Notes: a model not told the origin generated them from the sequence alone. A stretch of DNA of 64,000 bases from WHSW01 sp033856255 (GCA_033856255.1 JAWVFH010000054.1:4994-68993), one strand, 5' to 3'; numbered from the stretch's first letter, positions 8,108 to 16,389 are shown. Program-made: numbers and translations.

Positions 8108-8296
8108 TTATGCGGCTTCTCGGTGGCCGCCGGGTTCGCTGCGCGGCCGCGGTGCGCTTCGGGTGATCTTGATCTCGCCGGCGATCAGGTCGGGCGAGAA
8201 CTCGCGCAGCATCAGCTCCAGGCACCGCTTGCAGCTGCACTCGGGCACGCTCACCCCGGTCTCCGGGCAGATCCGTCCACCCCACTCGTTCGCCAC
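8108..8296 (-). CDS. small Cys-rich protein, possible zinc binder
   Basis: 62 residues from GTG 8296. Four cysteines cluster in the N-terminal half (GRICPETGVSVPECSCKRCLEL), which could bind zinc or form a small ribbon, followed by a helix LELMLREFSPDLIAGEIKI and a basic tail. Codon use fits neighbouring genes. It lies 19 bases before crotonase 1 on the same strand and is divergent from the HD-domain gene. No family recognised; role unknown. Confidence 0.5.
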   Translation of the reverse strand: MANEWGGRICPETGVSVPECSCKRCLELMLREFSPDLIAGEIKITRSAPRPRSEPGGHREAA

Positions 8297-8348
8297 GGCG
8301 CCAGAGTACGACCGCCGTCAGGCGGAAAAACCGTGCGAGGATGGCGGG

Positions 8349-9224
8349 ATGACGGAGTCCGACGAGACCGCGCCCGAGGAGGTGGAGGCGGCGGGGCCCG
8401 GTGAGCTCGGCCGCAAGCCCGCCGACGCGACCGCGGCCGCCCGGATCGGGGCGCCGACGCGCGGCAACCGCAAGCTGGAGGCGCTGCTCGAGGCCCTCAA
8501 CGCTGACCCCGAGGTCCGCGCCTGGTGGCACATGACCCAGGTCCAGTCCGAGCGGCTGGGGATGTCCGACCACTCCTGGGTCCACATGCGGATCGTGCTC
8601 AACATCGCCCTGCGCCTCTTGCGGCTGCTGGTCAAGGGCGGGCTGCAGCCGGCGATGGTCACCGACCACGCGATGAAGGAGCGCGACGCTGAGGTCGTCG
8701 TCGCCGCGGGATCGTTGCTGCACGACGTCGGCATGTCGATCCACCGCGCCGACCACGAGGCCTACAGCCTCTTCCTCGCCGAGCGCAAGCTGCGCGAGGT
8801 ACTGGAGCCGATCTACAAGGACCCGTCGGAGCGCGCCGTGGTGATCGCCGAGTCCCTGCACGCGATCATCGGCCACCGCCGCCGCGGCGAGCCCTACACG
8901 GTCGAGGCCGGGGTGGTGCGGGTGGCCGACGCGCTCGACATGGCGCACGGCCGCACCCGGCTGCCGGTCGACGCCGGCAACATGGGCATCCACTCGATCT
9001 CGGCCGCGGCGATCGACCGGGTCGAGATCCTGGCCGGGAGCGCGCGGCCGGTGCGGATCGAGATCACGCTGAACAACTCGGCCGGGATCTTCCAGGTCGA
9101 TGATCTGCTGGCGACGAAGCTCAGCGGGACCCCGCTCGAGGGTCACGTCGAGGTGGTCGCCGAGGTCGAGGGCGAGACCGAGAAGCGGCTGCTGACCGAG
9201 TTCCGGATCGGGACCGACACCTAA
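8349..9224 (+). CDS. HD-domain phosphohydrolase
   Basis: 291 residues from ATG 8349, with GAGGATGGCGGG just upstream. After an acidic, probably disordered N-terminus of about 45 residues, the HD domain begins: HSWVHMRIVLNIALRLL supplies the first His, GSLLHDVGMSIHRADH the HD pair, and later ESLHAIIGHRR and VRVADALDMAHGR further metal ligands. Members hydrolyse nucleotides or phosphodiesters with a divalent metal. The C-terminal about 90 residues form a separate beta-rich region of unknown role. Converges with crotonase 2 across a 23-bp gap. Confidence 0.8.
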   Translation: MTESDETAPEEVEAAGPGELGRKPADATAAARIGAPTRGNRKLEALLEALNADPEVRAWWHMTQVQSERLGMSDHSWVHMRIVLNIALRLLRLLVKGGLQPAMVTDHAMKERDAEVVVAAGSLLHDVGMSIHRADHEAYSLFLAERKLREVLEPIYKDPSERAVVIAESLHAIIGHRRRGEPYTVEAGVVRVADALDMAHGRTRLPVDAGNMGIHSISAAAIDRVEILAGSARPVRIEITLNNSAGIFQVDDLLATKLSGTPLEGHVEVVAEVEGETEKRLLTEFRIGTDT

Positions 9225-9226
9225 AG

Positions 9227-9239
9227 GGGGTCTGACCCC
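9227..9239. repeat. GGGGTC-T-GACCCC palindrome between convergent genes
   Basis: A 13-bp palindrome with 6-bp arms directly after the HD gene stop, in the pattern AAAGGGGGTCTGACCCCG. The same core, as GGGTC-A-GACCC, recurs at 37752-37763 inside the alanine dehydrogenase gene. It may act as a short bidirectional terminator or be a dispersed motif. Confidence 0.45.
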
Positions 9240-9247
9240 GTTGAGGG

Positions 9248-10078
9248 TTAGACGCCGGCGCCCGCGGCGCCGCGGCCCTCGCCGCCGGCGAAGCGCGCCG
9301 CGCCCGCGGCGCCGGTGATCACCGAGTCGCGGCCGAGCTCCGCCTCGCGCGCGATCCCCTGGTCGAAGGGGACGCCGATCCCCTCGAGCGCCGCGCGGCG
9401 ATCGGAGAGCATCGTCTGCTGCGGGAAGGCGGCCAGGCCCTCGGCGATCTCCAGCGCTCGCTCGAGCTGGCGGCCGGTCGCCACCACCTCGGTCACCATC
9501 CCCCAGGCGAGCGCCTCGTCGGCTTCGATCACCCGGCCGGTGAGGATCATCTCCAGCGCCCGGCCGATGCCGACGATCCGCGGCAGGCGCTGGGTGCCGC
9601 CATCGATCAGGGGCACACCGAAGCGGCGCTCGGTGAACCCGAGTCGCGCGCTTTCGGAGGCGACCCGCAGGTCGCACCAGAGCGCCAGCTCGAGGCCCCC
9701 GGCCAGGCACCAGCCGGAGATCGCGGCGATCGTCGGCTTCGAGGCCCGCAGGCGCGTGAACCCGAGCGGGCCGTCGGGACGCTGGTCGAGCCAGCCGGAG
9801 ATCGCGGCCTCGCGGTCGGCCTCGCTGCCGCCGTCGGGGTTGGCGGCGATGAAGGCCTCGGTCTTCTCGGCAAACGCCTTCAGGTCGGCGCCGGCGCAGA
9901 ACGCCTCCGGCCCCTCGCCGGTGAGCACCAGCGCCCGCGCCTCGTCGTCGGCCTCGAAGCGGTGAAAGCCGTCGAGCAGCCCCGCCGCGGTCTCGTCGTC
10001 GACCGCGTTGCGCCGCTCCGGGCGCGTGATCGTGACGACGGCCGCGGCGCCGATCCGCTCGTAGCTGACCTTGCTCAC
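9248..10078 (-). CDS. enoyl-CoA hydratase (crotonase 2)
   Basis: 276 residues from GTG 10078. Crotonase with both classical catalytic glutamates: GWCLAGGLELALWCDLRVAS carries the first and GFTERRFGVPLIDGGTQRL the second, and EAFCAGADLKAFAEK forms the oxyanion-hole loop. It should hydrate trans-2-enoyl-CoA in fatty-acid or related degradation; chain-length preference cannot be read. An Ala/Gly-rich tail (GAAGAARFAGGEGRGAAGAG) follows the core. It starts 9 bases after the small membrane protein gene, so the two form an operon. Confidence 0.88.
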   Translation of the reverse strand: MSKVSYERIGAAAVVTITRPERRNAVDDETAAGLLDGFHRFEADDEARALVLTGEGPEAFCAGADLKAFAEKTEAFIAANPDGGSEADREAAISGWLDQRPDGPLGFTRLRASKPTIAAISGWCLAGGLELALWCDLRVASESARLGFTERRFGVPLIDGGTQRLPRIVGIGRALEMILTGRVIEADEALAWGMVTEVVATGRQLERALEIAEGLAAFPQQTMLSDRRAALEGIGVPFDQGIAREAELGRDSVITGAAGAARFAGGEGRGAAGAGV

Positions 10079-10087
10079 GCTGGGGGG

Positions 10088-10342
10088 CTACGGGCCGCGG
10101 AGGCGCTCGAGCTCGTCGCGGGCCCGGTCCTTGCGGCTCTCGAGCCGTATCTGGATCAGGCTCGCGACGGTGACCAGGATCGCGAAGAAGGCCATCACGC
10201 CGAAGGCGAACAGGGTCACCACCTTGTCGTCGGTCCGCCCGTAGAGGCCGACACCGTCGGCGGCCATCGCCGCCGGCGAGAGCACCAGCGCGACGAAAGC
10301 CGCGAGGGCGAATGACCAGGTTGCTCTGCGCAGCCGGCTCAC
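10088..10342 (-). CDS. small membrane protein with signal peptide
   Basis: 84 residues from GTG 10342. Residues 1-28 look like a cleavable signal peptide (LALVLSPAAMA-type end before ADGVGLYG), followed by one transmembrane helix (VTLFAFGVMAFFAILVTVASLI) and a basic, charged cytoplasmic tail RLESRKDRARDELERL. No family recognised. It precedes crotonase 2 by 9 bases on the same strand and is divergent from uppP. Confidence 0.6.
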   Translation of the reverse strand: MSRLRRATWSFALAAFVALVLSPAAMAADGVGLYGRTDDKVVTLFAFGVMAFFAILVTVASLIQIRLESRKDRARDELERLRGP

Positions 10343-10434
10343 GCCCTGGACTCTATCGCCGCACGCGCAATCCGGGGCGCTGTCAGGTTATGTTCAGGCC
10401 GAGTCCTGGCCGCGCGCTCTAGGCTCCCGCCCGG

Positions 10435-11271
10435 ATGTCGATCCTGCAAGCGATCGTCCTCGGGATCATCGAGGGCGTCACGGAGTTCCTGCCGATCTCG
10501 AGCACCGGCCATCTGACGATCGCCGAGCAGGCGATGGGCTTCCAGATCGACGACGCCGACATCACGGCCTTCACGGCGATCATCCAGGTCGGCGCCGTGG
10601 CCGCTGTGCTCATCTTCCTCTGGGACGACATCTGGAAGATCCTCACCTCGCTGTGGCGCGGGATCACCGAGCCCCGCAGCCGCTCGACGCGCGATTTCCG
10701 CTTCGGGCTCGCGATCGCCATCGGCTCGATCCCGATCGCGATCGCCGGCCTGATCTTCCGCCATCAGATCGAGGGCTCGCTGCGCAACCTCTGGGTGGTC
10801 GGCACGGCGCTGATCCTCTGGAGCTTCGTCATGTACGCCGCCGACAACTCGGCGACCCAGCGCCGCCACGAAGAGGACTTCACGATGCGCGACTCGATCG
10901 TCATGGGCCTCACCCAGTGCATCGCCCTGATCCCCGGAGTCTCGCGCTCGGGGGCAACGATCGCCGCCGGCCTGTTCCGCGGTCTCGACCGAGTGACCGT
11001 GACGCGGATGTCGTTCTTCCTCGCGATCCCGGCGCTGACCGCCGCCGGGGTGCTCGAGGCGGTGACCAAGGCGTCGGACATCTCCGCCGGGATCGGCTGG
11101 GGGCCGACGCTGGTAGCGCTGGCGGTCAGCTTCTTCGTTGCCTACGCCTCGGTTGCCTGGCTGCTGCGCTACGTCGCCGGCCACAACTTCTCGCTCTTCA
11201 TCGTCTACCGGGTGCTGCTCGGTGTCGTGATCCTGGCCCTCGTCGCCACCGGCGTCAGCAGCCCGACGTAA
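10435..11271 (+). CDS. uppP: undecaprenyl-diphosphatase
   Basis: 278 residues from ATG 10435, the usual length for UppP/BacA. It has the two diagnostic motifs, EGVTEFLPISSTGH near the N-terminus and PGVSRSGATIAAGLFRGL in the second half, within about eight membrane helices. The enzyme removes the terminal phosphate of undecaprenyl diphosphate on the outer face of the membrane, recycling the carrier lipid for peptidoglycan synthesis and releasing Pi. Here it stands just upstream of the phosphate regulator and pst genes, separated by a strong hairpin and a PHO-box array, so co-regulation is possible but not shown. Confidence 0.95.
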   Translation: MSILQAIVLGIIEGVTEFLPISSTGHLTIAEQAMGFQIDDADITAFTAIIQVGAVAAVLIFLWDDIWKILTSLWRGITEPRSRSTRDFRFGLAIAIGSIPIAIAGLIFRHQIEGSLRNLWVVGTALILWSFVMYAADNSATQRRHEEDFTMRDSIVMGLTQCIALIPGVSRSGATIAAGLFRGLDRVTVTRMSFFLAIPALTAAGVLEAVTKASDISAGIGWGPTLVALAVSFFVAYASVAWLLRYVAGHNFSLFIVYRVLLGVVILALVATGVSSPT

Positions 11272-11293
11272 TCCCCGGTCGCGGGGCATAGAA

Positions 11294-11327
11294 AGCGCGC
11301 GGCTCGGGGCAGGATGAGCCGCGCGCT
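11294..11327 (+). terminator. 12-bp hairpin after uppP
   Basis: AGCGCGCGGCTC (11294-11305) and its exact reverse complement (11316-11327), with a 10-base loop. It lies 22 bases after the uppP stop and separates it from the regulator gene. No U-tract follows. Confidence 0.65.
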
Positions 11328-11378
11328 GTGACGAGAGAGAGGATCTCGCTCGCCGCAGCGTTCTCGAATGGCCGTCCC

Positions 11379-11422
11379 CGGGCGTGAAAATCCGAGAAAT
11401 TGCGTGTGAAAGTCCTGTGAAC
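11379..11422 (-). promoter_or_regulatory. PHO-box-like array of four 11-bp repeats
   Basis: Read on the minus strand, four consecutive 11-bp units fill 11422-11412, 11411-11401, 11400-11390 and 11389-11379. Units 1, 2 and 4 carry a TTCAC core at the same position (GTTCACAGGAC, TTTCACACGCA, TTTCACGCCCG); unit 3 is degenerate (TTTCT). 11-bp direct repeats of GTTCACC are the binding units of PhoP in Streptomyces. The array ends 30 bases before the first ATG of the regulator gene, which suggests autoregulation. Confidence 0.7.
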
Positions 11423-11452
11423 CGAGGTGCTGAGCCGTCTGTGGCATCTACC

Positions 11453-12265
11453 ATGATCACGATGATGAGCGCGTCTTCGGCGGCCGTGCGGGTTGCGGTG
11501 ATCGACACCGACAGCGGTTTCCTGCACGTCCTCGGTCGCCGTTTCGAGTCAGCGGGCTGGGAGTACCGCGTGCACTCGGCCAACGTTCCGACCGAGGAGC
11601 TCGTGGCGATGAAGCTGAACGCGTTGCTCGTCGATCTGAATCAGCTCGGCCCTCTGGGCTGGGAGTTCCTCGAGCGCGTGTGCGGCATGCTGCCCGACCT
11701 CGGCGTCGTCGTCTGCACACAGGGCTCGACCGTGGCTCAGCGGGTCCGGGGTCTTCGCCTTGGCGCTGACGACTGGATCGTCAAGCCGGCGCATCCGGAA
11801 GAGGTGATGGCCAGGATCGAGGCCGTGGTACGCCGCCGCCGCCGGGCGAGCTCGAAGACCGACTTCGGCCCGTTGGTCGCCGGCGAGATCGAGATTCGCC
11901 CCGATCAGTTCCAGGCGTTCGTCTCCGGGCGCAGCATGGGTCTGACGAGGCGGGAATTCGAGTTGCTCGAGACGCTCGCCGAGGCAAGCGGGCGTGTGAT
12001 CGAACGCGAGCAGATCTACCAGCGTGTCTGGGGATACGCGATGGCCCACGGCGACCGCTCCGTTGATGTATTCGTGCGCAAGCTGCGAGCGAAGCTGCAG
12101 AAGCAGTCGCCCAACTGGAATTACATCCACACCCACTTCGGGGTGGGCTACCGCTTCGACGCCGAAGCTGTCACGGGCGACACCGAGCTTCCCACCGAGC
12201 CCGCGGCCGAACCACAGCCGGAGACTCGTTCACAGCGTTTTCACACCTCGGCGACTTCCTCGTAA
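11453..12265 (+). CDS. OmpR/PhoB-type response regulator of the phosphate locus
   Basis: 270 residues from ATG 11453; ATGs at 11462 and 11465 are equally possible, and an in-frame GTG at 11384 is excluded because it lies inside the operator array. The receiver domain starts VRVAVIDTDSG, has the phosphoacceptor Asp in ALLVDLNQLG, the switch Thr in VVCTQG and Lys in WIVKPAHPEE. The winged-helix DNA-binding domain is GRSMGLTRREFELLETLAE to HFGVGYRFD. Its place before pstS and the PHO-box-like repeats indicate a PhoB/PhoP/RegX3 role. No sensor kinase gene is adjacent. The last codons overlap a second PHO-box-like pair. Confidence 0.88.
   Translation: MITMMSASSAAVRVAVIDTDSGFLHVLGRRFESAGWEYRVHSANVPTEELVAMKLNALLVDLNQLGPLGWEFLERVCGMLPDLGVVVCTQGSTVAQRVRGLRLGADDWIVKPAHPEEVMARIEAVVRRRRRASSKTDFGPLVAGEIEIRPDQFQAFVSGRSMGLTRREFELLETLAEASGRVIEREQIYQRVWGYAMAHGDRSVDVFVRKLRAKLQKQSPNWNYIHTHFGVGYRFDAEAVTGDTELPTEPAAEPQPETRSQRFHTSATSS
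12228..12249 (+). promoter_or_regulatory. PHO-box-like pair upstream of pstS
   Basis: Two adjacent 11-bp units, GTTCACAGCGT (12228-12238) and TTTCACACCTC (12239-12249), share TTCACA in register. They overlap the last codons of the regulator gene and lie 80 bases before the pstS start, in the orientation of pstS. They match the unit length and core of the array at 11379-11422. Confidence 0.7.
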
Positions 12266-12328
12266 CACCGCGACCCGAGCGCGCTGCGAGCCTGATCGCG
12301 TCAAGCGATCAACAGAAGAAGGAAGCAA

Positions 12329-13432
12329 GTGATCACGAAGAAGTGGTTCGTCTGCGCATGCGCCGGGGGCGCACTGGCGCTCGGAATCGCCGCCTGTGGC
12401 GACAGCTCAAGCGACTCGACCAGCAGCGGTTCCTCATCGGCGGGGTCGGGTGACCTCTCCGGCGAGATCGCCGGCGCGGGCTCGAGCGCCCAGGAGGCGG
12501 CCCAGGAGGCCTGGATCGCCGGCGTCCAGGGCGCGAACGCCGACGTGACGATCTCCTACGACCCGGTCGGGTCGGGCGGCGGCCGCGAGCAGTTCAACGC
12601 CGGCGGCGTCAACTACGCGGGCACGGACTCGTCGTTCGCCGACGAGGAGCTCACCGCCGCAGAGAAGCAGTGCGGCGGCGCCGAGAACTTCGTCCAGATC
12701 CCCGCCTACGTCTCGCCGATCGCGGTGATCTACAACCTCCCGGACGTCGATTCGCTGCAGCTCAGCCCGGACACGATCGCGGGGATCTTCAAACAGGAGA
12801 TCACGACCTGGAACGACCCGGCGATCGCCGCGGACAACCCCGACGCGACGCTGCCGGACACGCGGATCACGCCGGTCAACCGCTCGGACGACTCCGGCAC
12901 CACGGCCAACTTCACCGACTACCTGTCGAAGGCCGCGCCCAGCGTCTGGACGTTCCCACCGGACGACACCTGGCCCGTCAAGGGCGGCGAGTCCGCCGAG
13001 GGCACCTCGGGCGTCGTCGAGGCGGTGACCGCGGGTGAGGGCACGATCGGCTACGCCGACGCGAGCCAGGCCGGCGACCTCGGGATCGCCAACGTCGGGG
13101 TCGGCGACTCGTTCATCGAGCCGACCGCCGACGGCGCGGCCCACGACGTCGAGATCTCGAAGGAGAGCACGAGCGTTGGCGGCGCCGAGTACGTGACCGC
13201 CTACGAGCTCGAGCGCACCTCGACCGATACGGCCAACTACCCGGTCGTGCTGGTCTCGTACCTGGCCACCTGCACGTCGGGCGACGGCTCGGACATCGTC
13301 AAGGCGCTGTTCGACTACGCGATCAGCGCTGAGGGCCAGCAGGCCGCGGCCGACAACGCCGGCTCGGCTCCGATCACCGACAAGGTCCGCGAGCAGATCC
13401 AGCCCTCGGTCGACGCGATCCAGGCGGGCTGA
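12329..13432 (+). CDS. pstS: phosphate ABC transporter substrate-binding lipoprotein
   Basis: 367 residues from GTG 12329 with an AGAAGGAAG ribosome site. A lipoprotein signal peptide ends in the lipobox IAAC at about residue 23, followed by a Ser/Gly-rich linker. The phosphate-binding blocks are IAGAGSSAQ, YDPVGSGGGREQF, FAGTDSSF-like VNYAGTDSSFADEE, and VNRSDDSGTTANF. The protein is tethered outside the membrane, binds inorganic phosphate and hands it to PstCA. First gene of pstSCAB-phoU; a PHO-box-like pair precedes it. Confidence 0.96.
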   Translation: MITKKWFVCACAGGALALGIAACGDSSSDSTSSGSSSAGSGDLSGEIAGAGSSAQEAAQEAWIAGVQGANADVTISYDPVGSGGGREQFNAGGVNYAGTDSSFADEELTAAEKQCGGAENFVQIPAYVSPIAVIYNLPDVDSLQLSPDTIAGIFKQEITTWNDPAIAADNPDATLPDTRITPVNRSDDSGTTANFTDYLSKAAPSVWTFPPDDTWPVKGGESAEGTSGVVEAVTAGEGTIGYADASQAGDLGIANVGVGDSFIEPTADGAAHDVEISKESTSVGGAEYVTAYELERTSTDTANYPVVLVSYLATCTSGDGSDIVKALFDYAISAEGQQAAADNAGSAPITDKVREQIQPSVDAIQAG

Positions 13433-13448
13433 GCGCCTGGAAGCGCAT

Positions 13449-14393
13449 CTGGACACCACCACCAACGCCGGGCAGATCCTCGCCGCGGCGTCCGGCGGTA
13501 GCCGCCGCGCTGGAGATCGGATCTTCTCCAACGCGGCGGTGATCGCCGGGGTGACGATCCTCGTCCTGCTGGCCGGGGTGGCGATCTTCCTGATCGGCGA
13601 GTCGGTGCCGGCCGTGACGGCCAACTCGGCCGACCTGCCGGACGGCAAGAGCGTGCTCTCCTACGTTGCGCCGCTCGTCTTCGGAACCCTGCTGGCGGCG
13701 ACCATGGCGGTGATCGTGGCCGTGCCGCTGGCCGTCGCGGTCGCCCTCTTCATCACCCACATCGCGCCCAAGCGGCTGGCTCAGCCGCTTGGCTACATCG
13801 TCGACCTCCTGGCCGCGATCCCGAGCATCGTCTACGGCCTCTGGGGGATCTTCGTGATCGGTCCCGCGGCCGTGCCGGTGATGGACTGGCTCGAGCAGCA
13901 CCTCGGCTTCATCCCGCTGTTCGCGGGCCCGGCGTCGCCGACCGGGCGCACGATGCTGGTCGTCACGATCGTGCTCGCGGTGATGATCCTGCCGATCGTC
14001 TCCGCGGTCGCCCGCGAGGTCTTCTCGCAGACCCCTCGCCGGCTCCAGGAGGGGGCGCTGGCGCTCGGGGCGACGCGCTGGGAGATGATCCGGATGACCG
14101 TGCTGCCGTTCGGCAAGTCGGCGGTGATCAGCGGCTCGATGCTCGGCCTCGGCCGCGCCCTCGGTGAGACGATGGCGGTGGCGATCATCCTCTCCGCCTC
14201 CGGCGTCGTCACCTTCAACCTGATCAGCTCGTCGAACTCCTCGACGATCGCCGCCAACATCGCCCTCAACTTCCCCGAGTCCTCGGGGATCGCCGTGAAC
14301 GTCCTGATCTTCACCGGCCTCGTCCTCTTCGGGATCACCCTCGTCGTCAACATGATCGCCCGGCTGATCATCGCCCGGAGCAATGTCCAGTAG
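13449..14393 (+). CDS. pstC: phosphate ABC transporter permease PstC
   Basis: Integral membrane permease; 314 residues if it starts at CTG 13449. The first GTG (13539) would remove the family's conserved GDRIF segment, which here reads GDRIFSNAAVIAG in the same frame. There is no ATG, GTG or TTG between the pstS stop and that segment, whereas CTG 13449 has GGAAG 5 bases upstream. The permease signature is RLQEGALALGATRWEMIRMTVLP, the EAA loop that contacts PstB, and about six helices are present. It forms the phosphate channel with PstA, whose start overlaps this stop by 11 bases. Confidence 0.9.
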   Translation: MDTTTNAGQILAAASGGSRRAGDRIFSNAAVIAGVTILVLLAGVAIFLIGESVPAVTANSADLPDGKSVLSYVAPLVFGTLLAATMAVIVAVPLAVAVALFITHIAPKRLAQPLGYIVDLLAAIPSIVYGLWGIFVIGPAAVPVMDWLEQHLGFIPLFAGPASPTGRTMLVVTIVLAVMILPIVSAVAREVFSQTPRRLQEGALALGATRWEMIRMTVLPFGKSAVISGSMLGLGRALGETMAVAIILSASGVVTFNLISSSNSSTIAANIALNFPESSGIAVNVLIFTGLVLFGITLVVNMIARLIIARSNVQ

Positions 14394-15459
14394 CGCCGCC
14401 CCACTCGAGCCCGATTCGCCCTTCTCGACGGCTGCGATGGGCACCGGGACGCTGCCCGACTGGGCCCCATATGGGGTCGTCGCCGGGTCGGCGGCGTTCG
14501 CCGCGACCGTGCTCGCCGCCACCTCGAGCTTCGCCTTCGGCCTCCTCTTCTTCGCCACCGCGCTCATCTCCAGCGCCACGATCTACGGCTGGTCGCGCGC
14601 GGTCGAGGGTCGGCGCGAGGCCAAGAACCGCCTGGTCACGTTCGTGATCGTCTTCGCCTTCCTGCTCGCCCTGACGCCGCTGATCTCATTGGTCTACGAG
14701 GTCGTGCACCGCGGCCTGGCGCGCTTCGACGCCGACTTCTTCACCACCTCGGCGCGGGGGGCGATCGGTGCCGAGGGGGGCGCCGAGCACGCGATCATCG
14801 GCACCCTGGTGATCACCGCCGTCGCCACCGTGATCGCGGTGCCGATCGGGCTGATGGCGGCGATCTACCTGAACGAGTACGGCACCGGCCGCCTGCGCCG
14901 GGCCCTGACCTTCTTCGTCGACGTGATGACCGGAATCCCGTCGATCGTCGCCGGGCTGTTCGCCTTCGCGCTGTTCGAGCTCTTCTTCGGTCCCGGGATC
15001 CGGCTCGGGATCATGGGCTCGGTGGCGCTCGCGGTGTTGATGATCCCGATCGTCATCCGCTCGGCGGAGGAGATCCTCAAGATCGTCCCCAACCACCTGC
15101 GCGAGGCCGCCTACGCGCTGGGGACGCCGAAGTGGCGGACGATCGTCAAGGTCGTGCTGCCGACGGCGCTCGCCGGCCTGGTCACCGGGGTGATGCTGGC
15201 CGTCGCCCGGATCATCGGCGAGACGGCCCCGCTGCTGGTCACCACCGGGGTCGTCGACTCGGTGAACGCGAACCCGTTCGAGGGCCGGATGCAGAACCTC
15301 GCCGTCTACGCCTTCAACGAGTACCGCAGCCCGGGCGTGGACCGCCAGGCCGCTTTCGACCGCGCCTGGGCGGCGGCGCTGACCCTGCTTTTGATCGTCA
15401 TGGCCTTGAACCTGATCGCGCGGTTCGTCTACCGCCGGTTCGGAACCGAAATCCGCTGA
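14383..15459 (+). CDS. pstA: phosphate ABC transporter permease PstA
   Basis: 358 residues from ATG 14383, with GGAG 5 bases upstream inside the end of pstC. An extra N-terminal pair of helices (about residues 28-68) precedes the usual PstA core. The EAA loop reads HLREAAYALGTPKWRTIVKVVLP. IPSIVAGLFAFALF and RIIGETAPLLVTTG are typical PstA blocks. It pairs with PstC to form the membrane channel of the high-affinity phosphate importer. pstB follows after 25 bases. Confidence 0.95.
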   Translation: MSSSAAPLEPDSPFSTAAMGTGTLPDWAPYGVVAGSAAFAATVLAATSSFAFGLLFFATALISSATIYGWSRAVEGRREAKNRLVTFVIVFAFLLALTPLISLVYEVVHRGLARFDADFFTTSARGAIGAEGGAEHAIIGTLVITAVATVIAVPIGLMAAIYLNEYGTGRLRRALTFFVDVMTGIPSIVAGLFAFALFELFFGPGIRLGIMGSVALAVLMIPIVIRSAEEILKIVPNHLREAAYALGTPKWRTIVKVVLPTALAGLVTGVMLAVARIIGETAPLLVTTGVVDSVNANPFEGRMQNLAVYAFNEYRSPGVDRQAAFDRAWAAALTLLLIVMALNLIARFVYRRFGTEIR

Positions 15460-15484
15460 CAACACGACCCGGGAGCATGGATAT

Positions 15485-16387
15485 ATGTCGCAGCAGGCCG
15501 CAGGAAGCACGATGAGCAGCGAGCTCCCGGCCGAGGACGTCGCGCCCGCGCCGGCGCTCTCGGCGCTCGAGCCCGCGCGCGAGCGGGTGACGCGTCCGAT
15601 CGACCGCCCGGCCACGACCGTCGAGGTCAGGGACGTGGACCTCTACTACGGCGACTTCCAGGCCGTGCGGGGCGTGACGATGACGATCGAGCCGAACAAG
15701 GTCACGGCCCTGATCGGTTCCTCGGGTTGCGGCAAGACGACCTTTCTGCGCTCGCTCAACCGCATGCACGAGCTCACCCCGGGCGCCCGGGCCGACGGCG
15801 AGATCACCCTCGACGGCCACAACATCTACGACGCGAGGATCGACCCGGTCGCGGTGCGACGGCTGGTGGGAATGGTCTTCCAGGCGCCGAACCCCTTCCC
15901 GACGATGTCGATCGCCGAGAACGTCGCCGCCGGGCTCAACCTCAACAACCGCAAGGTCTCCAAGTCCGACCGGGAGGCCGTGGTCGAGCGCGCGCTTCGC
16001 GGTGCGCACCTCTGGGATGAGGTCAAGGACCGCCTCGACAAGCCCGGCTCGGGGCTCTCGGGGGGCCAGCAGCAACGCCTCTGCATCGCCCGCGCCACCG
16101 CGGTCGAGCCCGAGGTCCTGCTCATGGACGAGCCCTGCTCGGCCCTCGACCCCGTGGCCACCCTGGCGGTCGAGGACCTGATCGCCGAGCTCAGGGCCAA
16201 GTACACGATCGTGATCGTCACCCACAACATGCAGCAGGCCGCGCGGGCCAGCGATACGACCGCGTTCTTCAACATCGAAGCGAGCGGCAAACCCGGGCGC
16301 CTGATCGAGATGGGGCCAACGGAGAAGATCTTCACCAGCCCGCGGGAAACAGCCACCGAGGACTACGTCAGCGGGCGGTTCGGCTGA
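15485..16387 (+). CDS. pstB: phosphate ABC transporter ATPase
   Basis: 300 residues from ATG 15485. After about 45 residues of unusual Ala/Pro-rich N-terminal extension, the ABC core shows Walker A GSSGCGKTTFLRSLNRMHEL, the PstB-typical VFQAPNPFPTMSI Q-loop, the signature LSGGQQQRLCIARA, Walker B VLLMDEPCSALD and the switch His in IVIVTHNMQQAAR. It hydrolyses ATP on the inner face to drive phosphate import through PstCA. phoU begins 2 bases after its stop. Confidence 0.97.
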   Translation: MSQQAAGSTMSSELPAEDVAPAPALSALEPARERVTRPIDRPATTVEVRDVDLYYGDFQAVRGVTMTIEPNKVTALIGSSGCGKTTFLRSLNRMHELTPGARADGEITLDGHNIYDARIDPVAVRRLVGMVFQAPNPFPTMSIAENVAAGLNLNNRKVSKSDREAVVERALRGAHLWDEVKDRLDKPGSGLSGGQQQRLCIARATAVEPEVLLMDEPCSALDPVATLAVEDLIAELRAKYTIVIVTHNMQQAARASDTTAFFNIEASGKPGRLIEMGPTEKIFTSPRETATEDYVSGRFG

Positions 16388-16389
16388 GG

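Noticed and set aside
11384..11452. Longer start (GTG 11384) for the response regulator
   Set aside because: It would place the start codon inside the 11-bp repeat operator and add residues that do not belong to the receiver domain.
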